DNA from: an uncultured Clostridia bacterium
GTDB taxonomy: Bacteria > Bacillota > Clostridia > Saccharofermentanales > Fastidiosipilaceae
Length of the DNA stretch: 7,690 nucleotides
Reading direction: 5' to 3'
Assembly: GCA_947253135.1 (NCBI GenBank)
Contig: CAMXYS010000078.1
Span: forward strand, 1-7,690
Below the pieces are notes generated by a model. That model did not search any database and had not been told where the DNA came from. It saw nothing but the letters and a program-made list of their open reading frames with translations. The stretch's first letter is position 1. Every line of letters begins with the position of its first letter. This document shows, in pieces, positions 1-5,992 of this stretch. The position numbers and the translations under genes are program-made.

Positions 1-9
1 GTTGAATTG

Positions 10-23
10 ACCGTCTCGACGGT
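10..23. promoter_or_regulatory. palindromic candidate operator upstream of the GntR-family gene
   Basis: The sequence ACCGTC-TC-GACGGT is a perfect 6+6 inverted repeat around a 2-nt centre. It lies 29 bp before the AGGAGG of the regulator gene. FadR/FCD-type GntR proteins bind short palindromes with GT...AC half-sites, and this one has GT-N4-AC at its core. Autoregulation is a reasonable inference, but the window starts only 9 bp upstream, so the promoter itself cannot be judged. Confidence 0.35.
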
Positions 24-61
24 TGAACGGGCCCCCGACTTATTGGCGGTCAGGAGGGTAT

Positions 62-700
62 ATGTCTGAAAAAAATAAAACCCTGGGCGAATCCGTATAT
101 AATGCCCTACTCAATGATATTATGTCTGGCAATTTGAGTCCGGGTGATAAAATTGCCGAGGCCAGCGTAGCCGAAAATTATGGCATCAGCCGGACCCCTG
201 TCCGCGATGCTATGCGTCAATTGGCCAACGAGGGCATCATCAGAATTTACCCTAAACGTTTTGCCATGGTCTCTGAATACAGCGAGCAGGATATTCAGGA
301 GGTTGGCTATATGCGCCTTGGCATGGATCGGATGGCCGTGCGCATGGCCTATCAATTCGGCAGCTTAGCCGGCTACGAAAAATTGATGGCGATAGCGGAC
401 GAGTGCCTGGACGCTTATCACCGCGGAGATGAAATGATGCGGACGGCTAAGGACACTGAGTTTCACACCGGCCTGGTGGAGATCAGTAAAAACCATTTGC
501 TGGTTAAATTTCAGTCGGAAATTAATCTCAGAGTTCAATTCATCTTGACCTACTACCGACAAAATGCCAAAAGTGAAGAGTCCCATTTACAGCAGCATTG
601 TGATTTAATTACGGCTCTGTGTGACCGCAAACTCGACCGGGCTTTGTCCTTGGTAGATTCGCATCTGGTAGAGTTCTATAATTTGGATCCGCGAATTTAA
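62..700 (+). CDS. GntR-family transcriptional regulator, FadR subfamily with FCD ligand-binding domain
   Basis: A 212-residue one-component DNA-binding regulator. Residues about 8-70 form the winged helix-turn-helix; the recognition-helix stretch GISRTPVRDAMRQL (41-54) is typical of GntR proteins. Residues about 75-206 form the all-helical FCD domain. Asp131, His135, His179 and His201 sit at the spacing of the metal/ligand-binding Asp-His-His-His set of that domain, so the effector is probably a small carboxylic acid bound through a metal ion. The length is close to the family norm of 210-240. I chose ATG 62 because AGGAGG (52-57) precedes it, although the 4-nt spacing is short. An upstream TTG at 23 is in frame but has no ribosome binding site. 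Regulators of this subfamily usually control sugar-acid, amino-acid or fatty-acid metabolism. The target is unknown: metA downstream is a candidate, but 158 bp separate them and no catabolic partner is visible. Confidence 0.92.
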   Translation: MSEKNKTLGESVYNALLNDIMSGNLSPGDKIAEASVAENYGISRTPVRDAMRQLANEGIIRIYPKRFAMVSEYSEQDIQEVGYMRLGMDRMAVRMAYQFGSLAGYEKLMAIADECLDAYHRGDEMMRTAKDTEFHTGLVEISKNHLLVKFQSEINLRVQFILTYYRQNAKSEESHLQQHCDLITALCDRKLDRALSLVDSHLVEFYNLDPRI

Positions 701-737
701 TTCGGATCCGCAAATTTAATTTGGATCCGGGTATTTA
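681..737. repeat. three tandem 19-bp units, fading into further degenerate units to about 775
   Basis: Units at 681-699, 700-718 and 719-737 follow the pattern ATTTGGATCCGCGAATTTA with only a few differences, and each contains the palindrome GGATCC. The following 19-mers, 738-756 and 757-775, keep about 11-12 of 19 matches to their neighbour and probably are decayed copies. The first unit encodes the last residues and most of the stop codon of the regulator gene (NLDPRI-stop). Because 19 is not a multiple of three, each added copy would shift the frame. Function is unknown; slippage-generated sequence or a binding-site array are both possible. Confidence 0.75.
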
Positions 738-858
738 AATTTAAGCGATCTATTTAAGTTTAAGTGCCTTTATCAATGAGAGTGAAGGCCTCCGGTCGCT
801 GACCTTTTGTGAGCGGTACAGCCCGGCGGTCGATTGGTGCAAAGGAGTTTCTTGACCT
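738..858 (+). promoter_or_regulatory. metA 5' leader with Shine-Dalgarno and competing hairpin options
   Basis: The Shine-Dalgarno AAGGAG (842-847) lies 11 nt before the metA ATG and decides that start. A small hairpin GGTC-GCT-GACC (794-804) is followed by TTTT. CTCC (790-793) could pair with GGAG (844-847), and CCTTT (803-807) could pair with AAAGG (841-845). These pairings exclude one another and the second also disrupts the hairpin, so translational control is conceivable. I cannot fit this to a known methionine or SAM riboswitch: the conserved GCAACC core and a closing P1 stem of SAM-I are absent. The AT-rich sequence at 731-757 could hold a promoter, but I see no clean -35/-10 pair. Confidence 0.3.
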
Positions 859-1812
859 ATGCCGATTCGAATACCCGACGGCTTACCGGCAGCAGCAGCT
901 TTAGACCGAGAGGCTGTTTTTTATATGAGGGAGGAGCGGGCCTTCAGCCAGGATATAAGGCCTTTGCATATCCTGATTGTCAACCTGATGCCAAACAAGA
1001 TCGTAACGGAAACACAGCTCCTTCGCCTGCTTGGTAACAGCCCTTTGCAGATTATCCCCTCTTTGCTTTACACCCAATCCTACTTGCCGACCCACACATC
1101 CCCTACTCATTTGGATCGCTTTTACTGCACTTTTGCAGATATCAGCGACAAAATTTATGACGGTATGATTATTACCGGTGCCCCGGTAGAGCAAATGGAT
1201 TTTGAAGCGGTGGCTTATTGGGAGGAACTTTGCCGGATTATGGAGTGGAGTAAGACCCATGTTTACTCAACAATGCATATCTGTTGGGGTGCTCAAGCCG
1301 GCCTCTACTATCATTACGGCATTAAAAAGTACCTCTTGCCGGAAAAGATGTTCGGTGTATTCCCCCACTATATAACCTGGGACCACCCGGTGAAGCTGTT
1401 CCGGGGCTTTGACGATGTCTTTTATGTCCCCCATTCTCGGCATACAGAAGTGCGTCCGTCAGAGGTATTACAAAACCCCCACTTGCGGTTGTTATCGATT
1501 TCGGAGGAGTCGGGTGTCTTTGCGGTGGCAGACTATGAAGGCCGGCAATTTTTTATCACCGGACATGTTGAATACGACCCGCTGACCTTGCATGACGAGT
1601 ATGTCAGAGACCGCCGGAAGGGTTTGAAGATTGCCTTGCCGGAGAATTATTATCCGGATGACGATCCGGACAAAAGGCCTTTGGTGCGCTGGCGAAGCTC
1701 GGCGTATCTGCTGTTTGCCAACTGGCTTAATTATTATGTTTACCAAGAGACCCCCTATGAGTTGGAGGCGCTTTTAGATCCGGCCAAGCGGCGTCGGGGG
1801 CACGGCCTGTAA
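859..1812 (+). CDS. metA: homoserine O-acetyltransferase (MetA family)
   Basis: A 317-residue cytoplasmic enzyme that acylates L-homoserine, the committed step from the aspartate pathway into methionine. The N-terminus MPIRIPDGLPA and the segment IRPLHILIVNLMPNKI (33-48) are hallmarks of the MetA family. The catalytic cysteine is Cys142 in MHICWGAQ; His236 and Glu238 in TGHVEYDP complete the triad. Position 111 is Glu in TGAPVEQMDFE. In characterised MetA enzymes Glu here goes with acetyl-CoA and Gly with succinyl-CoA, so this is probably an acetyltransferase despite the older name homoserine succinyltransferase. O-acetylhomoserine would then go to a MetY- or MetB-type enzyme, not seen in this window. 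The length is slightly above the usual 300-310 because of a basic C-terminal tail (RRRGHGL). The gene converges on maf with 4 bp between the stop codons, and no terminator is evident. Confidence 0.96.
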   Translation: MPIRIPDGLPAAAALDREAVFYMREERAFSQDIRPLHILIVNLMPNKIVTETQLLRLLGNSPLQIIPSLLYTQSYLPTHTSPTHLDRFYCTFADISDKIYDGMIITGAPVEQMDFEAVAYWEELCRIMEWSKTHVYSTMHICWGAQAGLYYHYGIKKYLLPEKMFGVFPHYITWDHPVKLFRGFDDVFYVPHSRHTEVRPSEVLQNPHLRLLSISEESGVFAVADYEGRQFFITGHVEYDPLTLHDEYVRDRRKGLKIALPENYYPDDDPDKRPLVRWRSSAYLLFANWLNYYVYQETPYELEALLDPAKRRRGHGL

Positions 1813-1816
1813 AAAG

Positions 1817-2719
1817 TCAGAAAATTGCCGGAGGCTCAACCTTGCCTTCAAGTTGGTCCAAGCAGCGGGCCAGTCCGGCTACCGGTAGGCCGACCACATT
1901 GTGGTAGTCTCCCACAATGCTGTGAATGAGCAAGGCGCCCTGGTCTTGGATGCCGTAACCACCGGCCTTGTCCAAGGGAGACCCGCTCTCGACATAGCGG
2001 TCAATGTAGTATTTTTGTAAGGCGTCCAGGGGTCGGAAGTGGACTTCAGTTGTATAGAAAAAAGTTTCTTCTTGCAAAGAAGGCCGGCAGAGGTCAGAGG
2101 GGATTTGGTCCGGGTTAAAAACAGAGTGAGGTCTATCCTCCGGGCGACAAAAACCGCGAACTAAGATAGAGACCCCGGTCATGACCAAGTGCTTTTTGCC
2201 GGAAAGCCGGTAGAGCATTTGCCTAGCCTCATCTTGATCGGCCGGCTTGCCTAGCACATGTCCATCCAGGTAGACAATTGTGTCTGCCCCTATCCAGATG
2301 CCACAGCTGTCCTTCTCTTTCAGGTAGACATTGCGTGCCTTCCCGGCCGCTAAAAGCATGCTATCTTTGCCCGCATCACTCCAGCTAAGCCTTTTATTTT
2401 TTGCCTTTCCGTCAAACAACCTTTTCAATTGTCGCTCGGCTGCAGCATCAGGCTCGTGGGTGTGGAAGCTTCTGCCGGTCAACCTCATTAAGGCCTGGCG
2501 GCGGGGAGAAGCGGAGCATAAAACCAGGTTGGGTTGGGGGAAGGTGAGCTGCTTTTTGCCGGCCCATTCCGGTGTGAGGCCGGTTATTTGATCCAGCGCT
2601 TTAAAGTGGTTGCGGTTGGCGGTAAAAGCATGTTCATTGATATTCTCCTCGAATGCGGCAAAACGGCCACTGCCTTGTTTGGCTTTGGCGGGAGGGTCAC
2701 TGTTTTCTGCCATTGTCAT
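1817..2719 (-). CDS. maf: Maf/YhdE-family nucleoside triphosphate pyrophosphatase with extended N-terminus
   Basis: Maf proteins hydrolyse non-canonical or modified nucleoside triphosphates (YhdE type: dTTP/UTP) to monophosphates and are linked to septation control. The core starts at about residue 64: SASPRR (69-74), GADTIV with the catalytic Asp146, GKP (157-159), SGKKHLVMTGV (173-183), GSPLDKAGGYGIQ (246-258) and GDYHNVVGLP (270-279). At 300 residues it is about 100 longer than the usual 190-200. The excess consists of roughly 63 residues before the core, which I do not recognise, and an insertion near 189-217 between the TGVSI strand and the TTEVHF strand. No ATG lies nearer the core, so the extension looks real. 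Two starts are possible: ATG at 2719, or the one at 2713, which has the better 8-nt spacing from a weak AGG (2722-2724). It is transcribed divergently from nnr and converges on metA. Confidence 0.93.
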   Translation of the reverse strand: MTMAENSDPPAKAKQGSGRFAAFEENINEHAFTANRNHFKALDQITGLTPEWAGKKQLTFPQPNLVLCSASPRRQALMRLTGRSFHTHEPDAAAERQLKRLFDGKAKNKRLSWSDAGKDSMLLAAGKARNVYLKEKDSCGIWIGADTIVYLDGHVLGKPADQDEARQMLYRLSGKKHLVMTGVSILVRGFCRPEDRPHSVFNPDQIPSDLCRPSLQEETFFYTTEVHFRPLDALQKYYIDRYVESGSPLDKAGGYGIQDQGALLIHSIVGDYHNVVGLPVAGLARCLDQLEGKVEPPAIF

Positions 2720-2787
2720 AGCCTACTTTCTATCAAATGATCGGACATTTTAAACCGGTGGGGCCGGACTTGGTTTGAGGGCCCGGA

Positions 2788-2802
2788 GCAGGCTCTGCCT
2801 GC
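2788..2802. other. short perfect hairpin in the maf/nnr intergenic region
   Basis: GCAGGC-TCT-GCCTGC is a 6-bp stem with a 3-nt loop in the 176-bp divergent region 2720-2895. No T-tract follows on either strand, so it is not a typical terminator. It could be a leader hairpin of the maf transcript or a protein-binding site. The rest of the region up to about 2850 shows nothing I can name. Confidence 0.25.
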
Positions 2803-2850
2803 GTCAACTTCATGCAGCGAGTCTGTTAACCCGATGAGTTGAGCTGCTCT

Positions 2851-2870
2851 TTTCGTTATAATAACGGAAA
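2851..2870 (+). promoter_or_regulatory. candidate -10 box of nnr-alr inside a palindrome
   Basis: TATAAT at 2857-2862 is a perfect -10 hexamer. It lies 33 bp before the nnr ATG, which would give a leader of about 25-27 nt. It is embedded in CGTTAT-A-ATAACG (2854-2866), a perfect 13-bp palindrome. The outer TTTC/GAAA (2851-2854 and 2867-2870) extends the symmetry if one G is left unpaired. No good -35 stands at the right distance: TTGAGC at 2839-2844 leaves only 12 bp. The promoter may therefore need an activator, and the palindrome may be an operator. Confidence 0.45.
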
Positions 2871-2895
2871 GAAACAGTTAAAGGGAGGCTTACAG

Positions 2896-4764
2896 ATGCG
2901 GACGATGAATCGCGCTCAACAACAAGCTTATGATAGAAGGGTGCCGGAGCGGACAGGTCTGCCCTCGCTTTTGTTGATGGAGCATGCCGGCCTAGCCCTG
3001 TGTCAGGCGTGTGAACGGGTACTGGCGACCTGCGAAAAAGCGGGCCTTGTGGCGGGTGGTCACAACTTGCTTTCGCCGGAGGGTTGCCGCGAATTGCTCT
3101 GTCAGCCGGTGACGATCTTGGTTGGCAAGGGCAATAACGGAGGAGATGGCTATGTTCTGGCTCGCTTGCTCGCTGCTGCCGGCCGCTCGGTTCGCCTCTT
3201 GACCTGGGGGCAAACAGAGCCGGGGGAAGTGGCGGCAGAACCACCTGCAGCTGAGGCCCTGCCGGGCCAGCGGCCGCCTGCGCTGACCGCACCTACAGAT
3301 GCGGACTTGAATCGGCAGGCAGCTCTGGCATTGAGACTGCCCTGTTTTGCTATGGAGACTGCTGAGACAGGCGACCTGAAGGGCTTGTATGTCGATTGTA
3401 TTTTGGGAACGGGTTTTAAGAAAACTCGTTCCCTACCCCCTGTTCTGGCTAACTTTTTTCAGCGGCTGGCGGACGCTCGCCGGTCCGGTTTGGCTTATGT
3501 AATTGCGGCCGATATTCCCTCCGGTGTCGAAGCCGACACCGGCCTTATCGACCCGGCTGCTTTGCGGGCCGATGAGACCGTCACCTTCGTCTACCCTAAA
3601 CCGGGCCTTTTTGTTTATCCCGGCCGCGACCTGGCGGGTCACATTACTTGTGCCGACTTGGGTGTGCCACCCACTTTAGGAGAAGAAGTTTGTCGGGAGT
3701 TTACCAACCCGGGGGCGGCTGTCATAACTGCCGCTCTGGTTAAATATCTGCTCCCGGAACGAGTGTCCGACGGCCATAAGAAGACGTTTGGCAGTACCTT
3801 GTTGTATGCCGGTAGCCGTGAGTATATCGGAGCGGGCTTGTTGGCCACAGCAGCGGCACTGGCTTCAGGGGCCGGCTTGGTTACACGCATGGTGGAACCG
3901 GAGGGCAGACAGGCTGCTGCAACTGCCTTGCCGGCTGCTATAACACAAGCCAAAGCGACTGACTTAAAGGAATTAGAGGCGGATTTTTATCGCCGGCAGA
4001 AGAACTATCAAAGCATTCTACTGGGGCCGGGTTCCGGCTTGACCGCCGAGACTGCCTGTTTGACCCGCCTGTTGGCAGAGGGAGACCGGGTGCCGATTTT
4101 AGATGCTGATGCTCTGACTCTGCTGGCGCGTGATGACCGGGCCAAGGTCTGCTTACATGACCGGGTAAAAAAAGGATTGCCGCCGGCTATTTTAACGCCC
4201 CACCCGGGGGAATTTGCCCGCCTCTTTCCGGATTTAGATCCGACGACAGTCGGCCGACTTGAGGCAGCCCGACTAGGGGCGGAGCGCTTGCAGTGTGTTT
4301 TGGTGCTGAAAGGGGCAGGGACGGTGGTCGCTTGTCCCGCCGGCCAGGCTTTTGCCCTGACCGCAGAACCGGCCCTGGTTGATCCGGCAGGAGCCAAGGC
4401 CGGGGGCGAGGCGGGGGGCAGCAGCGCCGGAACGGCCGAGGCAACTGTAACTTTAGAAAACCGACTTTCGGGCCCCGCTCAAAGGCCGGCCCGTCAGGTT
4501 CAAGCCGGTTGCATGTTGATTAATTCAACCGGCAGCAGCGCCTTGGCCAAAGGCGGGTCAGGCGATGTCTTGGCCGGGCTGATCGCCGGCTTGGCAGCCC
4601 GCGGCTTAAGTCCTGCCGCCGCCGCTGTGTGCGGCGTTTATTGGCACGGGCTGGCCGGCGACCTGGAAGCTTCAGTTTGCGGGCCGGAGTCGCTCGTGGC
4701 AGACCGCCTGCCGGATCGTTTGGGAGAAGCTTATCGGCAGATTCAAACAGGTCGGGTGAAATAA
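2896..4764 (+). CDS. nnr: bifunctional NAD(P)H-hydrate epimerase / ADP-dependent NAD(P)H-hydrate dehydratase
   Basis: Repairs hydrated NADH and NADPH: the N-terminal domain epimerises R- to S-NAD(P)HX and the C-terminal domain dehydrates the S form using ADP. Epimerase (about 1-240) marks: GKGNNGGDGY (77-86), VDCILGTGF (166-174), AADIPSGVEADTG (204-216). Dehydratase (about 280-615) marks: HKKTFGSTLLYAGS (294-307), LLGPGSGL (375-382), DADAL (403-407), TPHPGEF (434-440), LKGAGT (471-476) and KGGSGDVLAGL (552-562) with the catalytic Asp of GGSGD. The 622 residues exceed the usual 490-520. Most of the surplus is an Ala/Gly-rich insertion at about 490-538, between LKGAGT and GGSGD, plus a looser Pro/Ala-rich stretch at 108-134. 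I chose ATG 2896 because GGGAGG (2883-2888) precedes it by 7 nt; an in-frame start at 2839 lies upstream of the -10 box. alr follows after 13 bp, a common pairing in Bacillota. Confidence 0.95.
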   Translation: MRTMNRAQQQAYDRRVPERTGLPSLLLMEHAGLALCQACERVLATCEKAGLVAGGHNLLSPEGCRELLCQPVTILVGKGNNGGDGYVLARLLAAAGRSVRLLTWGQTEPGEVAAEPPAAEALPGQRPPALTAPTDADLNRQAALALRLPCFAMETAETGDLKGLYVDCILGTGFKKTRSLPPVLANFFQRLADARRSGLAYVIAADIPSGVEADTGLIDPAALRADETVTFVYPKPGLFVYPGRDLAGHITCADLGVPPTLGEEVCREFTNPGAAVITAALVKYLLPERVSDGHKKTFGSTLLYAGSREYIGAGLLATAAALASGAGLVTRMVEPEGRQAAATALPAAITQAKATDLKELEADFYRRQKNYQSILLGPGSGLTAETACLTRLLAEGDRVPILDADALTLLARDDRAKVCLHDRVKKGLPPAILTPHPGEFARLFPDLDPTTVGRLEAARLGAERLQCVLVLKGAGTVVACPAGQAFALTAEPALVDPAGAKAGGEAGGSSAGTAEATVTLENRLSGPAQRPARQVQAGCMLINSTGSSALAKGGSGDVLAGLIAGLAARGLSPAAAAVCGVYWHGLAGDLEASVCGPESLVADRLPDRLGEAYRQIQTGRVK

Positions 4765-4777
4765 GGGAGGATATTAA

Positions 4778-5968
4778 ATGGTGGGCGACTATCCAAAAAA
4801 CAGAACATGGGCAGAAATTGATTTGGATGCCTTGGCCAATAATGCGCGTTACATTGTCAGCCGGGTGCGCCCCGGCACCGAATTGATGGGGGTCGTCAAA
4901 GGAGATGCTTATGGGCACGGTGCCTACGAGACGGCTGTGACCCTTTTAGAAAACGGCTACACCAGGCTGGCTGTCTCTTTAGTTGATGAAGGAATTTACT
5001 TGCGCCGCCGCGGTATTACCGCCCCGATCTTAATTTTGACTTATACTGACCCGGTGCGGGCGGTCGACGTGGTCAAGTACCGTTTAACTCAGACCCTGTT
5101 CAGCCATGATTTGACAGAGGCTTTGGACCGGGCGGCCGCAGAGCAAAAAACAACAGCCTCTGTCCATGTCAAAGTGGACACAGGTATGGGGCGGATCGGC
5201 CTTTTTTCAGGTTTCGGTAGCGTCGAGGATGTGCAGCAAATGTTTGGTCGGTCACACTTGGCTGTGGAGGGCATTTTTACTCATTTTGCCACCGCTGATG
5301 AACCTGACTTTTCTTTTATGGCCTTGCAGTTTGAGCGTTTTGTCTCGGTTTGTCGAGAGCTGGAGAGCTCGGGTCTGTATTTGCCACTCAAGCATTGCTG
5401 CAACAGTGCCGCCCTGTTGCGCCACCCGGAGATGCATATGGATATGGTGCGCCCCGGGCTGATCAATTATGGCCTTCTACCAATGCCGGATCCTGCGGCT
5501 GCAGCGCATCTGCAGCCGGTGATGAGCCTGCACAGTCGGGTGATGTTGACCAAGACCTTGCACAGTGGTGACAGCGTGGGCTACAACCGGGCCTTTGTGG
5601 CGCCGGGCAACCGCCGAGTAGCGACCGTTCCGGTCGGTTATGCTGACGGCTACAGTCGGACGATGACGGGCCGGGCGGAGGCCTTGGTTCACGGGTTAAG
5701 GGTGCCGGTTATCGGTAAAATTTGCATGGATGCATGTATGCTGGATGTCACCGAGGTGCCGGAGCCGGTAGTGGCGGGCGACGAGGTTGTCCTGTTGGGG
5801 CGACAAACTTATCAAGACAGGGTCGGTGAGATAACTGCTTATGAACTGGGTGATTGGCGACAAAGCATTTGCTATGAAGCAACCAGTGTAGTGGGTAAGA
5901 GAGTGCCCCGCTTTTTTATTAAGGGCGGCGCGACGGTCTCGGTCGGTGCAGACCTATTGGCGCTGTGA
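4778..5968 (+). CDS. alr: alanine racemase (PLP-dependent, fold type III)
   Basis: Interconverts L- and D-alanine in the cytoplasm, supplying D-alanine for peptidoglycan. The 396 residues fit the family. The N-terminal TIM barrel begins with RTWAEIDLDALANN (9-22). The PLP lysine is Lys41 in VVKGDAYGHG, where Gly replaces the more usual Ala after Lys. HVKVDTGMGRIG (130-141) contains the conserved Arg139. MVRPGLINYG (223-232) is the next signature. The second catalytic base is Tyr269 in VGYNRAF, followed by VPVGYADGYSR (284-294) and KICMDACMLDVT (314-325) of the C-terminal beta domain, and KRVPRFF near the end. The start is set by GGGAGG at 4765-4770, 7 nt before ATG. Translation of nnr ends directly in front of this ribosome binding site, so the two genes are probably coexpressed. 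The 3' end converges on the GNAT gene across 24 bp with no strong terminator. Confidence 0.97.
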   Translation: MVGDYPKNRTWAEIDLDALANNARYIVSRVRPGTELMGVVKGDAYGHGAYETAVTLLENGYTRLAVSLVDEGIYLRRRGITAPILILTYTDPVRAVDVVKYRLTQTLFSHDLTEALDRAAAEQKTTASVHVKVDTGMGRIGLFSGFGSVEDVQQMFGRSHLAVEGIFTHFATADEPDFSFMALQFERFVSVCRELESSGLYLPLKHCCNSAALLRHPEMHMDMVRPGLINYGLLPMPDPAAAAHLQPVMSLHSRVMLTKTLHSGDSVGYNRAFVAPGNRRVATVPVGYADGYSRTMTGRAEALVHGLRVPVIGKICMDACMLDVTEVPEPVVAGDEVVLLGRQTYQDRVGEITAYELGDWRQSICYEATSVVGKRVPRFFIKGGATVSVGADLLAL

Positions 5969-5992
5969 AAGAGTTGTCCTAAAAGGGGTTGT

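Noticed and set aside
23..61. Upstream TTG start extending the GntR regulator by 13 residues
   Set aside because: It has no ribosome binding site, overlaps the palindrome, and would place AGGAGG inside the coding sequence; ATG 62 starts at the usual point for the family.
806..832. Possible T-box antiterminator motif in the metA leader (GCGGTACAGC)
   Set aside because: The conserved GGGTGGNACCGCG core is not present and there is no specifier stem or terminator/antiterminator pair.
1897..1919. 8-bp hairpin CATTGTGG/CCACAATG shortly after the metA stop, as a metA terminator
   Set aside because: It falls in the codons of the conserved GDYHNVVG motif of Maf, lies about 85 bp past the stop, and no T-tract follows.
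2839..2895. Longer form of Nnr starting at 2839
   Set aside because: That start lies upstream of the TATAAT box and has no ribosome binding site, while GGGAGG fits ATG 2896 and the family N-terminus begins there.
2810..3292. 160-codon open frame on the minus strand opposite the start of nnr
   Set aside because: It is a composition shadow of a G+C-rich gene: Pro/Ser/Arg-rich, no domain, and it covers the divergent promoter region.
4008..4397. Minus-strand open frame opposite the dehydratase domain of nnr
   Set aside because: Ser/Arg/Pro-rich translation typical of the reverse of a G+C-rich gene, with no ribosome binding site or recognisable motif.
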